Assembly (NCBI RefSeq): GCF_900087055.1
Contig: NZ_LT575468.1
Span: 1,364,001-1,428,000, forward strand
Source: Plesiomonas shigelloides
Lineage (GTDB): Bacteria > Pseudomonadota > Gammaproteobacteria > Enterobacterales > CAMTGL01
Reading direction: 5' to 3'
DNA length: 64,000 bases
Of this stretch, positions 27,097 to 37,251 are shown one piece after another. The position numbers and the translations under genes are program-made. The stretch's first letter is position 1, and each line of letters starts with the position of its first letter. The notes below the pieces were generated by a model. It was given only the letters and a program-made list of their open reading frames with translations. It did no database searches and was not told the origin of the DNA.

Positions 27097-27978
27097 ATGC
27101 GAGCTCCTAAAATTGATAAAACGGCGATCAGTCCATTTGACCAATATTGTGATGGTTATGGTGCGCCAGGTGCTCAAGGGTTAGGGTATGTGTCCGTTCT
27201 GAAAGTCTCTTCTGGTAGCGTATATAAAACCGATGATGACCTGCTAGATGGGATCGTGGCCTATGACCGCGCTGAATGTAATGATGCGTATGTAGGCCAG
27301 ATTAATATGCTGACGGCCTCAAGCTTCTGTGGCTTGGCCGGTCAAGTGTGGGGCCATGATTTAGCGGTGCATGAAGATATCCATGACAATAAAATCAAGC
27401 CGGTATTATCCATTGAACAATATGACGGCACGATGCTGGATGTTTTCGATGCTCAGCCATTGCTGGATGCCGGTAAAGAGTTGTTTGGTACCGAGTCTAA
27501 TCGCCGCTTCCCGCTGTTGCCGGGCGCGCATGTTATTTGCGCTAACAAGAGTGTGACCGCGTATCGTCCGAAAGACGATGTGCTGCATGAAGGCGAAGCG
27601 TATGGCGTGTGGTCATTTATTGCGATTTCGCTGTCGCATGACCGCGATAACTGCGCAGATTTATTCATTGAAGATGCCGGTATCTGGACCAAAAACGATA
27701 GCGAAGCGGATCTGAAAAAATTCCTCGAAGAGCACCGTACCTCGGTAGCGTGGTCAGTGATTGCCTGTGGTAAAGATTCCCACGTTCTCTTCGACCGCAC
27801 GTATGTTGGCTTCTCTTATACCATCATGAAACCGGGTGAAATTGGTACTGCTTTGACTTGCGCCCCTTATGCGACCTTGGCGCGTAATGCGATCCCAACC
27901 TGTGGCTTCCATAGCCTGAATAATATGCAGTTAAATGAATGGTTGGCAGATCGTAATTTGCCGCGTCTGTCTAAATAA
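27097..27978 (+). CDS. hdcA: pyruvoyl-dependent histidine decarboxylase proenzyme
   Basis: The enzyme decarboxylates L-histidine to histamine using a covalently bound pyruvoyl group made by self-cleavage. The 293-residue protein aligns along its length with the Lactobacillus 30a proenzyme. LDGIVAYDRAE gives Ile53, Asp57 and Glu60, matching active-site Ile59, Asp63 and Glu66. TASSF places the predicted cleavage between Ser75 and Ser76. DLFIEDAGIW gives Phe190 and Glu192, matching Phe195 and the catalytic Glu197. YGVWSFIAISL and GFSYTIMKPGEIG also match. The beta chain would be residues 1-75 and the alpha chain 76-293. The ribosome binding site is GAGGG, 7 bases before the ATG. It sits between elyC and cmoM, which are neighbours in E. 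coli, and is followed by an antiporter gene. No hdcB-like gene follows. Gram-negative histamine producers usually carry an unrelated PLP enzyme. Confidence 0.95.
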   Translation: MRAPKIDKTAISPFDQYCDGYGAPGAQGLGYVSVLKVSSGSVYKTDDDLLDGIVAYDRAECNDAYVGQINMLTASSFCGLAGQVWGHDLAVHEDIHDNKIKPVLSIEQYDGTMLDVFDAQPLLDAGKELFGTESNRRFPLLPGAHVICANKSVTAYRPKDDVLHEGEAYGVWSFIAISLSHDRDNCADLFIEDAGIWTKNDSEADLKKFLEEHRTSVAWSVIACGKDSHVLFDRTYVGFSYTIMKPGEIGTALTCAPYATLARNAIPTCGFHSLNNMQLNEWLADRNLPRLSK

Positions 27979-27998
27979 CATGTGAATTTCCGCTTATT

Positions 27999-28070
27999 AC
28001 ACCCGATAGCAAAACTTTTTGTCGTCAGTGATATTCACTGTCTGGGTTGAGAGGTTTTGTTATCGGGTGT
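27999..28070 (+). other. large two-tier inverted repeat between hdcA and the antiporter gene
   Basis: ACACCCGATAGCAAAAC (27999-28015) pairs with GTTTTGTTATCGGGTGT (28054-28070), 17 bp with one G-T pair. The 38-base loop contains a second perfect stem, CAGTGA (28026-28031) with TCACTG (28035-28040). No T-run follows on the coding strand, so this is not a standard terminator; it could set the ratio of the two gene products by processing or partial termination. Confidence 0.75.
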
Positions 28071-28101
28071 GCGCTGAAACCGAAAATTAAAGGTGATAAT
28101 G

Positions 28102-29463
28102 ATGGCTGAAATGTCAGGGAGCAGTGCGCATAAAATCGGCCTTGCAGCACTAACACTGGTGACGGCATCTAATATGATGGGCTCCGGTGTTTTTATGTTA
28201 CCGACTAACTTAGCCGGAGTCGGTTATATCTCTCTATGGGGATGGGTCATTACGATTATTGGTGTTATCGCCTTGGCATTAGTATTTGCCAAGTCCAGCC
28301 TAATTAATCCACGTATTGGCGGGATTGTGTCTTATGCCAAAGATGCATTTGGGCCGTTTGTAGGTTTTCAATCCACCATCTGTTATTGGATAAGTGCCTG
28401 GATTGGTAATGTTGCTTTGTTAGTTGCTGGGGTGGGTTATTTGAGTTATTTCTTCCCCGCACTGCATGAGCCGGTGTATAGCTGCATTACCTCCATCGTC
28501 ATTTTGTGGGCATTTGTTTTATTAGGCTCATTTGGCGCGGATATTGCGGGCCGCTCTCAGTCATTTACTGCCACCTGTATGCTGATTGTGGTGCTTGGGG
28601 TCGGGTTTATTGGCTGGTTCTGGTTTAAACCGGATAACTTTACTCAGGTGTATAACGCCACCGGCAAAAGCGATTTGCAGGCCGTGATGAGCGCAGCATC
28701 TATTGCGCTGTGGGGCTTTCTTGGCGTGGAATCGGCTGTGGTATCGACCGGTCAGGTCAAAGATCCTGAACGTACCGTGCCAAAAGCCACCGTGTTTGGT
28801 TTGCTGATCACCGCCATTTGCTATGTCAGCAGTTGTACCGTAATCATGGGGATCGTGCCGCACGAAGTGCTGGTGCATTCGCCAGCGCCGTTTGCGTCGG
28901 CGGCCAGCTATATGTTTGGTCCGTTGGCCGGTAAAGTGGCGTCAGCGTTAAGTATCATTGCGTGTTTTGGGTCACTGTCGGGCTGGTTGATTTTGCAATC
29001 GGAAGCGCCGCGAGCGGCAGCCAAAGATGGCATCTTTCCTGCGTTTTTTGCAGAGACCAATAAAAACAATGTGCCGGTAAAAAGTCTGGTGTTTACCGGT
29101 GTGCTGATGAGTCTGGTGTTATTCATGACTGCATCGCCAAATCTGGCTAAACAGTTTGAGATTGTGATTCTGTTGTCAGTCTTTGCCTCATTATTGCCGT
29201 ATATCTACGCGATTATTTCGCTGCCTATTTTGATGATTAACCGTGATATGGCCGCCACCCGTACGTTTCGCGTGTATACCGGATTGGTGTTAATCGGGAT
29301 TGTATTTTGCCTCTATGCCTTGCTGGGCTCCGGCAGTAACTCGCTATACTGGGGCATTTTGATGGTGCTGATCACCATTCCGCTGTACACCTATGTGGCG
29401 GCGAAAAAACACAGCGCTGCCGTTGTCGATAGTGCTCATGCGGCAACCAGCAGCAAAAGTTAA
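28102..29463 (+). CDS. hdcP: APC-family antiporter, probable histidine/histamine exchanger
   Basis: A 453-residue protein of the basic amino acid/polyamine antiporter group with about 12 membrane segments. Helix 1 reads TASNMMGSGVFMLPTNLAG, like CadB and PotE, and the helix 6 region reads WGFLGVESAVVSTGQV. Its position right after hdcA predicts histidine import coupled to histamine export; that is inferred from context, since the substrate cannot be read directly. AAAGGTGA at 28089-28096 fits a start at 28102; a GTG at 28093 and ATG at 28099 are in frame. It lies 123 bases after hdcA, with the large inverted repeat between, and ends at a hairpin terminator. Confidence 0.85.
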   Translation: MAEMSGSSAHKIGLAALTLVTASNMMGSGVFMLPTNLAGVGYISLWGWVITIIGVIALALVFAKSSLINPRIGGIVSYAKDAFGPFVGFQSTICYWISAWIGNVALLVAGVGYLSYFFPALHEPVYSCITSIVILWAFVLLGSFGADIAGRSQSFTATCMLIVVLGVGFIGWFWFKPDNFTQVYNATGKSDLQAVMSAASIALWGFLGVESAVVSTGQVKDPERTVPKATVFGLLITAICYVSSCTVIMGIVPHEVLVHSPAPFASAASYMFGPLAGKVASALSIIACFGSLSGWLILQSEAPRAAAKDGIFPAFFAETNKNNVPVKSLVFTGVLMSLVLFMTASPNLAKQFEIVILLSVFASLLPYIYAIISLPILMINRDMAATRTFRVYTGLVLIGIVFCLYALLGSGSNSLYWGILMVLITIPLYTYVAAKKHSAAVVDSAHAATSSKS

Positions 29464-29518
29464 CTAAATGCCATTTTAAGGATGTGCCACAGACTTGTTG
29501 TTTCATGCTGATAGTCTC

Positions 29519-29552
29519 ATACGGCGACAGAACGCAGTTCTTGTCGCCGTAT
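29519..29552 (+). terminator. terminator of the histidine decarboxylase module
   Basis: ATACGGCGACAGAAC and GTTCTTGTCGCCGTAT pair with one bulged T around a 3-base loop. The tail TGCTTTGC is only moderately T-rich. Confidence 0.7.
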
Positions 29553-29730
29553 TGCTTTGCAGACGCCCCTTTACCGGCGGGTATTTCCCTTTAAAACCGC
29601 GCAAAACGATCGCAAAAAATCCGCTTTCCACCTCTCTTCCCGTGCACAACGTCATAATTGAATAATAAAAAACCGATCAGACCGGCAAAGGGCATTTTTC
29701 CGCGCAGAATATGTCAAAATAGGACCTTTC

Positions 29731-30534
29731 ATGCATGAGTGGGTGCCAGCGGTGTCTGAAGATCAGAATTTTGACGGCATTGTCGATAAGTTCGCACAGA
29801 ATATTTACGGCTCGACTAAAGGGCGGATCCGTGAAGCCGTTCTGCAGCAAGATTTAAATCATCTGCTGGCGCAGCTGCCTGCGCGTCCGCTACGGATCTT
29901 GGATGCCGGTGGTGGAATGGGGCAGTTGTCTCGTTTTCTGGCGTCACAAGGGCATTTCGTCACCTTGTGCGATATTTCGCAAGAGATGCTAGAAAGTGCT
30001 GCCGCTGCGGCCGCTGCCGAAGGGCTGTCTGATCGCATGCAGTTTGTGCACTGTCCGGCACAACAGGTGGGAGAGCATTTAGACGCTCCAGTAGATCTGA
30101 TATTGTTCCATGCTGTGCTGGAATGGGTCGAAGATCCGGTCGATGTGCTGACGCGTTTGGCGGAGCAGCTGGTACCGGGCGGCGCGCTGTCATTAATGTT
30201 TTATAACTACAATGGCATGCTGCATCATCACCTGATTGGCGGCAACTTTGATTACGTGAATGCGGGCATGCCGCGGCGACGTAAAAAATCTTTAGTGCCG
30301 ACTCATCCGCGCCACCCTGAGCAGGTGTATCAATGGTTAACCGATTTGCAGCTACGCATTGTCGGTAAGACCGGTGTGCGCGTATTGCATGATTATCTGC
30401 GTGATAAATCACAGCAGGAAACCAAATTTGAGCTGCTGCTGGAAATGGAGCAGCGTTATTGCCGGCAAGAGCCTTATATTAGTCTTGGCCGTTACATTCA
30501 TGTCATGGCACGCAAGCCTGAGATGAAATTTTAA
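29731..30534 (+). CDS. cmoM: tRNA 5-carboxymethoxyuridine methyltransferase CmoM
   Basis: CmoM methylates cmo5U34 to mcmo5U34 in certain tRNAs, using S-adenosylmethionine. The 267-residue protein has the class I methyltransferase motif [16 protein letters not shown], then [23 protein letters not shown] and [20 protein letters not shown] are diagnostic of CmoM, as is [17 protein letters not shown] near the end. It heads cmoM-mukF-mukE-mukB, with 10 bases before mukF, as in E. coli. The first nine residues (MHEWVPAVS) extend beyond the E. coli protein. Confidence 0.95.
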   Translation: MHEWVPAVSEDQNFDGIVDKFAQNIYGSTKGRIREAVLQQDLNHLLAQLPARPLRILDAGGGMGQLSRFLASQGHFVTLCDISQEMLESAAAAAAAEGLSDRMQFVHCPAQQVGEHLDAPVDLILFHAVLEWVEDPVDVLTRLAEQLVPGGALSLMFYNYNGMLHHHLIGGNFDYVNAGMPRRRKKSLVPTHPRHPEQVYQWLTDLQLRIVGKTGVRVLHDYLRDKSQQETKFELLLEMEQRYCRQEPYISLGRYIHVMARKPEMKF

Positions 30535-30544
30535 GGGACATTGC

Positions 30545-31867
30545 ATGAGTGAATTTTCCCAGACCGTACCTGAGCTGGTCGCCTGGGCGAGGAAAAATGA
30601 CTTCTCCATTGCATTGCCGGTGGAGCGTCTGGCTTTTCTGCTTGCCATTGCCACCCTCAATACCGAGCGTTTTGATGGCGAAATGTCAGAAGGGGAACTG
30701 GTCGATGCGTTTCGTCATGTGAGCGAAAGCTTCAGTCTGGCCAATGAAACCCTGAATCAGCGCGCCAACAACGCCATTAACGATCTGGTTCGCCAGCGTT
30801 TACTGAGTCGTTTTACCAGCGAAGTGATGGAAGGGCAGTCAATTTATCGCCTGACCCCGCTCGGCATTGGCATTACCGATTACTATATTCGTCAGCGTGA
30901 ATTTTCAGCGCTGCGTTTGTCTGTCCAGCTGTCGATTGTGGCGGATGAGATTCAGCGTGCGGCGGAAGCGGCAGAAGAGAACGGGGATGACGCCCACTGG
31001 CGGCGTAATGTCTATGCACCGCTCAAATATTCCGTAGCTGAAATTTTTGACAGTATCGACCTGACCCAGCGTCTGATGGATGACCATCAGCAAGCCGTGA
31101 AAGACGATATTGCTGCGCTACTGAGCAAAGATTGGCGGGCGGCGATCAGCAGCTGTGAAACGTTGCTGGATCAAACCTCCGGTAACCTGCGCGAACTGCA
31201 AGATACGCTGGAAGCCGCTGGCGACAAGCTGCAAGCCCGTTTGCTGCGCATTCAAGATGCCACTTTAGGCCACGATGATCTGGCGTTTGTCGATCAACTG
31301 GTGCTGGACTTGCAAGCCAAGCTCGACCGCATTATCAGTTGGGGTCAGCAAGCCATTGATCTTTGGATTGGCTATGACCGCCACGTCCATAAATTTATCC
31401 GTACCGCAATTGATATGGATAAAAATCGGATCTTTGCTCAGCGTCTGCGCCAGTCTATCCGCGATTACTTTGATATGCCGTGGGTACTGTATCACGCCAA
31501 TGCCGATCGTCTGCTGGATATGCGCGACGAAGAGATGGCGCTGCGTAACGAGATTGCGGTGGGGGATTTACCGCCAGAGCTGGAGTACGAAAGCTTAAGC
31601 GATCTGAACGAGCAACTGGCCGCCAGCATTGAAAGCTTGCTGATTGAGTATCGCCAGCAGCAGCGTCCGCTTGATTTGGCGGCGGTGCTGAAAGACTTCT
31701 TACGACGCTTCCCAGGTGCGCGTCACTTTGATGTATCGCGTCTGCTTGTTGACCAAGCGGTACGCCTTGGGGTAGCGAAAGCCGATTTTGCCGGCCTGCA
31801 GCCAGAATGGCAGGCCATTAACGACCACGGAGCCAAGGTTCAGGCCCATGTCATCGATGAATATTGA
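30545..31867 (+). CDS. mukF: condensin subunit MukF (kleisin)
   Basis: MukF bridges the MukB heads as the kleisin of the chromosome-organising MukBEF complex. The 440 residues equal the E. coli length. It has an N-terminal winged-helix dimerisation region (about 1-110), a central helical and coiled-coil part, and a C-terminal winged helix (ending about 430). Sequences such as [12 protein letters not shown] and [16 protein letters not shown] match the enterobacterial protein. Its end overlaps the mukE start by 20 bases, implying coupled translation. Confidence 0.97.
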   Translation: MSEFSQTVPELVAWARKNDFSIALPVERLAFLLAIATLNTERFDGEMSEGELVDAFRHVSESFSLANETLNQRANNAINDLVRQRLLSRFTSEVMEGQSIYRLTPLGIGITDYYIRQREFSALRLSVQLSIVADEIQRAAEAAEENGDDAHWRRNVYAPLKYSVAEIFDSIDLTQRLMDDHQQAVKDDIAALLSKDWRAAISSCETLLDQTSGNLRELQDTLEAAGDKLQARLLRIQDATLGHDDLAFVDQLVLDLQAKLDRIISWGQQAIDLWIGYDRHVHKFIRTAIDMDKNRIFAQRLRQSIRDYFDMPWVLYHANADRLLDMRDEEMALRNEIAVGDLPPELEYESLSDLNEQLAASIESLLIEYRQQQRPLDLAAVLKDFLRRFPGARHFDVSRLLVDQAVRLGVAKADFAGLQPEWQAINDHGAKVQAHVIDEY

Positions 31868-32552
31868 TCAATATATTCCTGTGCGTATGGCACAGGCGAT
31901 TGCTAATCCGATTTTCCCTGTCCTCGACAGCCAGCTGCGCGCCGGTCGTCACATCGGTTTGGAAGATTTGGATAACCATGCCTTCCTGATGGATTTCCAA
32001 GGTGAGCTGGATGAGTTTTACCGTCGCTATAACGTGGAGTTAATCCGCGCGCCGGAAGGGTTCTTCTATCTGCGCCCACGCTCAACCACCTTGATTGCGC
32101 GAAGCGTGCTGTCTGAGCTCGACATGATGGTCGGCAAGGTATTGTGTTACCTCTACCTCAGCCCTGAGCGTTTGGCACAAGAAGGTATTTTTACCGTAGC
32201 CGACCTGTATGACGAGCTACTGAATCTGGCCGACGAAACCAAGTTGCTCAAGCTGGTGAATAACCGCTCCACCGGCTCGGATCTGGACCGCAAAAAGCTG
32301 CAGGAGAAGGTGAATACCTCCCTGAACCGCCTGCGCCGTCTGGGCATGTTGGTGATGATTGGTGACAGTGGCAAATTCCGTATCTCTGAAGCGGTATTCC
32401 GTTTTGGCGCGGATGTACGTAGCGGCGATGATCCACGCGAAGCGCAGTTGCGCATGATCCGTGATGGGGAAGCGATGGCGGCAGACACGTTGTCATTAGA
32501 TGATGCTGTGGACGATGCGGGCGAAACCATCGTCGATGATGGTGAGGAATAA
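31848..32552 (+). CDS. mukE: condensin accessory subunit MukE
   Basis: MukE binds the MukF kleisin and modulates MukB ATPase activity. The 234-residue protein starts [18 protein letters not shown], and [26 protein letters not shown] and [21 protein letters not shown] are strongly conserved. An in-frame ATG at 31788 would add 20 residues read from inside mukF; the start at 31848 fits the family. The C-terminal tail is acidic ([17 protein letters not shown]). It overlaps mukF by 20 bases and precedes mukB by 6 bases. Confidence 0.96.
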   Translation: MSSMNIDQYIPVRMAQAIANPIFPVLDSQLRAGRHIGLEDLDNHAFLMDFQGELDEFYRRYNVELIRAPEGFFYLRPRSTTLIARSVLSELDMMVGKVLCYLYLSPERLAQEGIFTVADLYDELLNLADETKLLKLVNNRSTGSDLDRKKLQEKVNTSLNRLRRLGMLVMIGDSGKFRISEAVFRFGADVRSGDDPREAQLRMIRDGEAMAADTLSLDDAVDDAGETIVDDGEE

Positions 32553-32558
32553 TCGAAC

Positions 32559-35500
32559 ATGATCGAACGCGGAAAATTTCGCTCATTAACACTGGTTAAC
32601 TGGAACGGCTTCTTTGCTCGGACATTTGATCTTGATGATCTGGTCACGACGTTGTCCGGCGGTAACGGTGCGGGTAAGTCCACCACCATGGCGGCCTTTG
32701 TCACCACCTTGATCCCCGATCTGACGTTACTGCACTTTCGTAACACCACCGAAGCGGGCGCGACCTCAGGCTCTCGCGATAAAGGTCTGTACGGTAAGCT
32801 GAAAGCCGGTGTCTGTTATGCCGCTATTGATACGCTGAACTCACGCAATCAACGTATGCTGATTGGTGTGCGTTTGCAGCAAGTCGCTGGTCGTGATCGC
32901 AAGGTGGATATCAAGCCGTTTGCCATTCAAGGCTTGCCGATGGCCACCAATCCGACCGATTTGCTGACCGAAAAACTGTCTGACTCCAAAGCACGTGTTC
33001 GTCAGCTGCAAGAAGTGCGTGATTTGGTCGATGAGTTGGAAGGCGTGCAGTTTAAGCAATTCAACTCAATTGCTGATTATCACAGCCTGATGTTCGACAT
33101 GGGCGTGATCCCGAAACGTCTGCGCTCTTCATCTGATCGCAGTAAGTTCTATCGTCTGATTGAAGCGTCTCTGTACGGTGGTATTTCCAGCGCCATTACC
33201 CGTTCTCTGCGCGATTATTTGCTGCCAGAAAACGTTGGCGTGCGTAAAGCCTTCCAAGATATGGAAGCGGCGCTGCGTGAAAACCGCATGACGCTGGAAG
33301 CGATTCGCGTCACCCAGTCTGACCGTGACATGTTTAAGCAGCTGATTGCCGAAGCCACCAACTACGTGGCGGCGGACTACATGCGGCATGCCAACGAGCG
33401 CCGTCAGCATTTGGAAGATGTGCTGAATCTGCGCCGTGAATGGTTCGGTGTTCGCGGTGAGCTGGTTAACCAGCAGTATCGTCTGGTCGAGATGGGCCGC
33501 GAGCTGGCGGAGCACAAAGGTGCCGAAAACGATCTGGAAGCCGATCATCAGGCGGCCAGTGATCACCTGAACTTGGTGATGACCGCTCTGCGTCAGCAAG
33601 AGAAAATCGAGCGTTATCGCGATGATTTAGAAGAGCTGTCGGTTCGTCTGGAAGAGCAGAACGAAGTGGTCGCCGAATCCACTGAAGCGCTGGCCGAAGC
33701 TGAAGAGCTGGCGGAAGGCGCGGAAATTGAGGTGGACGATCTCAAGTCTCAGTTGGCCGATTACCAGCAAGCCCTGGATTCCCAGCAAACTCGTGCACTG
33801 CAATATCAGCAAGCGGTGCAGGCGCTGGAAAAAGCGCGCGCGCTGTGTGCATTGCCAGAGCTGACTGCTGACAATGCTGCCGAGTGGCAAGAGGAGTTTG
33901 TGGCCCGTGAACAGGAAGCCACCGAGTGCCTGCTGAGCCTTGAACAAAAAGTGAACGTGGAGCAAGCCGCGGCCGGTCAATTTGATCGCGCGTATCAGCT
34001 GGTTTGCCGCATTGCAGGTGAAGTGGCGCGCAGTGATGCGTGGCAAACCGCCCGTGAACTGCTGCGTGATTTGCCTTCGCAACAGCATCTGGCCGAGCGG
34101 GTTTCCCCGCTGCGCAGTCAGTTGGCCGAGCTAGAGCAGCGTCTGCGTAGTCAGCAAGATGCTGAGCGTCTGCTCAATGATTTTATCCGTCGTAGTGGCA
34201 GTCGCATTGATCATCCGGCTGAGCTGGCCGAAGAGCAAGCGCGTTTAGATCTGCAAGCTGAAACCGTTGCGGCGGAGCTGTCTGAGCATCTGGAGCAGCG
34301 TAGCAGCTTGCGTCAGCAACGCGAGCAGTTTGCCGGTCAGATTGCCGCGCTGTCTAAGCGTGCGCCGCAGTGGCTGACCGCGCAAGATGCGCTGAATACC
34401 TTAAGCACCCAGATTGAACAGCCACTGGAAGATGCGCAAGCCGTGATGCAGCAGATGCAAAATCTGCTGGAGCAAGAGCGTGAGCGCACCGTGGCACGCG
34501 ATCAGGTGGCCGCGAAAAAGGCCGTTATCGAAGCGCAAATCGAACGTTTGGCACAACCGGGCGGGGCGGAAGATAGCCGTCTGGTTGCGCTGGCGGAGCG
34601 TTTGGGCGGTGTATTGCTGTCCGAAATTTATGATGATGTGACGCTGGATGATGCGCCGTACTTCTCGGCGCTGTATGGTCCGGCGCGTCATGGCATCGTG
34701 GTGCAAGATCTTTCTGCGGTACGTGAACTGCTGCCAGAGCTGGTGGATGACTGCCCAGAAGACTTGTATCTGATTGAAGGCGATCCGCAGTCGTTCGATG
34801 ACAGCGTTTTTGAAACGCAAGAGCTCGAAGGCGCGGTGGTGGTGCAGATCTCCGAGCGTCAGCTGCGTTATTCGCGTTTCCCAGCCGTACCGCTGTTTGG
34901 TCGTGCCGCACGCGAAAGCCGTCTGGAAACGTTGCGCGCGGAGCGTGAAGAGTTAGCTGAGCGTTACGCCACGCTGTCATTTGACGTGCAAAAACTGCAA
35001 CGTCTGCATCAGGCGTTTAGCCGCTTTGTCGGTGAGCATCTGGCAGTGGCGTTTGAGTCTGATCCAGAAGAAGAAATTCGTCTGCTGAACCAGCAGCGCA
35101 GTGATATCGAACGTGAGCTGGCGCAGGCCGATGCCATTGAAAAACAGCTGCGCACGTCACAAGAGCAACTGCGTGAACAACTGAACCTGCTCAATCGCTT
35201 GGTGCCGCTGACCGCGTTGCTGGCCGATGAAGATCTTATTGATCGCACCGAAGTGCTGCGCGAAGAGTTGGATGCGGCGCTGGAAGCCCAGCGTTATATC
35301 CAGCAATATGGCGCGCAGTTGCAACAATTAGAGCCGTTGTTGTCGGTACTGCAAAATGACCCGCAGCAGCAAGATAGCTTGCAAGCCGATTATCAGCAGG
35401 CGCAAAACCAGCAGCGTGAAGCTAAGCAAAAGCTGTTTGCCCTGTCTGAAGTGGTGCAGCGCCGCGCTTACTTTGCTTATGCCGACTCCGTGGGTATGGC

Positions 35501-37025
35501 CGGTGAGTCCTCTGGTCTAACCGAAAAACTGCGTGAGCAACTGGCGCATGCCGAAGCTGAGCGTAGCCGTCAGCGTGATCGTCTGCGTCAGCTGCAAAGT
35601 CAGCATAGCCAATATCATCAGGTGTTTGCTTCGTTACGCAGCTCGCACGATGCTAAGCGCGACATGCTGGCAGAGCTGGAGCAAGAGATGCAAGACATTG
35701 GCGTGCGCGCTGATGCCGATGCAGAAGCCCGCGCGCGTAGCCGCCGCGACGAGCTGCATGCCCAGCTCAGCAACAACCGCCAGCGCTGCAGCCAGCTGGA
35801 AAAACAGATCGCGACGTTGGAAGCCGAAATGGATGGCCAGCAAAAACGTCTGCGTAAGCTGGAGCGTGAATATCTGAGCCTGCGTCAGCAAGTGGTGCAA
35901 GCCAAAGCTGAATGGTGCGCAGTATTGCGTCTGGCGCGCGATAACGATGTGGAGCGTCGTTTGCATCGTCGTGAGCTGGCTTACTTGTCAGCAGACGAGC
36001 TGCGCTCGATGTCGGATAAAGCGCTGGGTACGTTGCGCCAAGCGGTGGCGAATAACGAGATGCTGCGCGATGTACTGCGTGCATCAGAAGATTCGCGTTA
36101 TCCACAGAAGAAAGTGCTGTTCTACATTGCCGTGTATCAGCACCTGCGTGAGCGTATTCGTCAGGACATCATCCGTACCGACGATCCGGTGGATGCTATC
36201 GAGCAGATGGAAATCGAGCTGGCGCGTCTGACCGAAGAGCTGACTAGCCGCGAACAGAAGCTGGCAATCAGCTCCGAAGCGGTAGCCAACATCATGCGTA
36301 AGACCATTCAGCGCGAGCAAAATCGTATTCGCATGCTGAACCAAGGCTTGCAGAATATCTCGTTTGGTCAGGTACAAAGCGTTCGACTGTCGGTGAATAT
36401 CCGTGATAGTCACGCCATGTTGCTGAGTGGCCTGTCTGATCAGCAAGAGCAGCATCAGGACTTGTTCTCTAACAATCGTCTGACCTTCTCTGAAGCGTTG
36501 GCGAAGCTGTATCAGCGCCTGAATCCGCACATCGATATGGGTCAGCGCACGCCGCAGACTATCGGTGAAGAGTTGCTGGATTATCGTAACTACTTGGATT
36601 TGGAAGTAGAAGTCTTCCGTGGCTCGGATGGTTGGCTGCGCGCCGAAAGTGGTGCGTTGTCTACCGGTGAGGCGATCGGTACCGGTATGGCTATCTTGCT
36701 GATGGTCGTACAAAGCTGGGAAGAAGAGTCGCGCCGTTTGCGTGGTAAAGACATTGCACCGTGCCGCTTGTTGTTCCTTGATGAAGCTGCGCGTCTTGAT
36801 GCGAAATCTATCGCTACTTTGTTTGAGCTGTGTGAGCGTCTGGATATGCAGCTGCTGATTGCAGCGCCAGAAAACATCAGCCCAGAGAAGGGGACCACCT
36901 ACAAACTGGTACGTAAGATCTTCCAAAACCACGAGCATGTGCATGTGGTGGGGCTGCGTGGCTTTGGGGCTGAGTTACCGCAAAGCGCGCCGCAAGCAGC
37001 GCCTGAGAGTGCCGAGATCTTGTGA
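32559..37025 (+). CDS. mukB: chromosome condensin MukB
   Basis: MukB is the SMC-like ATPase of MukBEF; it also binds topoisomerase IV and acts on the nucleoid. The 1488 residues match the family (E. coli 1486). Walker [10 protein letters not shown] lies at 34-42. Two long coiled-coil arms run from about 330 to 650 and 800 to 1120, flanking a central hinge around 660-780. The signature [10 protein letters not shown] is near 1365 and Walker [12 protein letters not shown] near 1402. It ends an intact cmoM-mukFEB operon, followed by a strong terminator. Confidence 0.98.
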   Translation: MIERGKFRSLTLVNWNGFFARTFDLDDLVTTLSGGNGAGKSTTMAAFVTTLIPDLTLLHFRNTTEAGATSGSRDKGLYGKLKAGVCYAAIDTLNSRNQRMLIGVRLQQVAGRDRKVDIKPFAIQGLPMATNPTDLLTEKLSDSKARVRQLQEVRDLVDELEGVQFKQFNSIADYHSLMFDMGVIPKRLRSSSDRSKFYRLIEASLYGGISSAITRSLRDYLLPENVGVRKAFQDMEAALRENRMTLEAIRVTQSDRDMFKQLIAEATNYVAADYMRHANERRQHLEDVLNLRREWFGVRGELVNQQYRLVEMGRELAEHKGAENDLEADHQAASDHLNLVMTALRQQEKIERYRDDLEELSVRLEEQNEVVAESTEALAEAEELAEGAEIEVDDLKSQLADYQQALDSQQTRALQYQQAVQALEKARALCALPELTADNAAEWQEEFVAREQEATECLLSLEQKVNVEQAAAGQFDRAYQLVCRIAGEVARSDAWQTARELLRDLPSQQHLAERVSPLRSQLAELEQRLRSQQDAERLLNDFIRRSGSRIDHPAELAEEQARLDLQAETVAAELSEHLEQRSSLRQQREQFAGQIAALSKRAPQWLTAQDALNTLSTQIEQPLEDAQAVMQQMQNLLEQERERTVARDQVAAKKAVIEAQIERLAQPGGAEDSRLVALAERLGGVLLSEIYDDVTLDDAPYFSALYGPARHGIVVQDLSAVRELLPELVDDCPEDLYLIEGDPQSFDDSVFETQELEGAVVVQISERQLRYSRFPAVPLFGRAARESRLETLRAEREELAERYATLSFDVQKLQRLHQAFSRFVGEHLAVAFESDPEEEIRLLNQQRSDIERELAQADAIEKQLRTSQEQLREQLNLLNRLVPLTALLADEDLIDRTEVLREELDAALEAQRYIQQYGAQLQQLEPLLSVLQNDPQQQDSLQADYQQAQNQQREAKQKLFALSEVVQRRAYFAYADSVGMAGESSGLTEKLREQLAHAEAERSRQRDRLRQLQSQHSQYHQVFASLRSSHDAKRDMLAELEQEMQDIGVRADADAEARARSRRDELHAQLSNNRQRCSQLEKQIATLEAEMDGQQKRLRKLEREYLSLRQQVVQAKAEWCAVLRLARDNDVERRLHRRELAYLSADELRSMSDKALGTLRQAVANNEMLRDVLRASEDSRYPQKKVLFYIAVYQHLRERIRQDIIRTDDPVDAIEQMEIELARLTEELTSREQKLAISSEAVANIMRKTIQREQNRIRMLNQGLQNISFGQVQSVRLSVNIRDSHAMLLSGLSDQQEQHQDLFSNNRLTFSEALAKLYQRLNPHIDMGQRTPQTIGEELLDYRNYLDLEVEVFRGSDGWLRAESGALSTGEAIGTGMAILLMVVQSWEEESRRLRGKDIAPCRLLFLDEAARLDAKSIATLFELCERLDMQLLIAAPENISPEKGTTYKLVRKIFQNHEHVHVVGLRGFGAELPQSAPQAAPESAEIL

Positions 37026-37059
37026 TACTGAACGGTTAATTTTTCGGTAGAATTTTAAT

Positions 37060-37100
37060 AAAAAGCTGTGCATGATAATCCGTCATGCGCAGCTTTTTCT
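37060..37100 (+). terminator. mukB terminator
   Basis: AAAAAGCTGTGCATGA (37060-37075) pairs with TCATGCGCAGCTTTTT (37083-37098), 16 bp with one G-T pair and a 7-base loop, followed by CTTTT. Confidence 0.92.
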
Positions 37101-37251
37101 TTTATTATCAGCAATGTGTTGTAAATAAATGATGAGGTTAAAAATAGATTACCGCGCATGATTGGAGTATGCTTTTTTTATCCTATATTTTAATAACATC
37201 CAACCTGCACATTATTTGTGCGGATAATCTCGCTTAAAGAGCCGAATTCAG

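Noticed and set aside
36084-36944. 286-codon minus-strand frame inside mukB
   Set aside because: Fully antisense to the conserved MukB head domain; produced by codon bias of the real gene.
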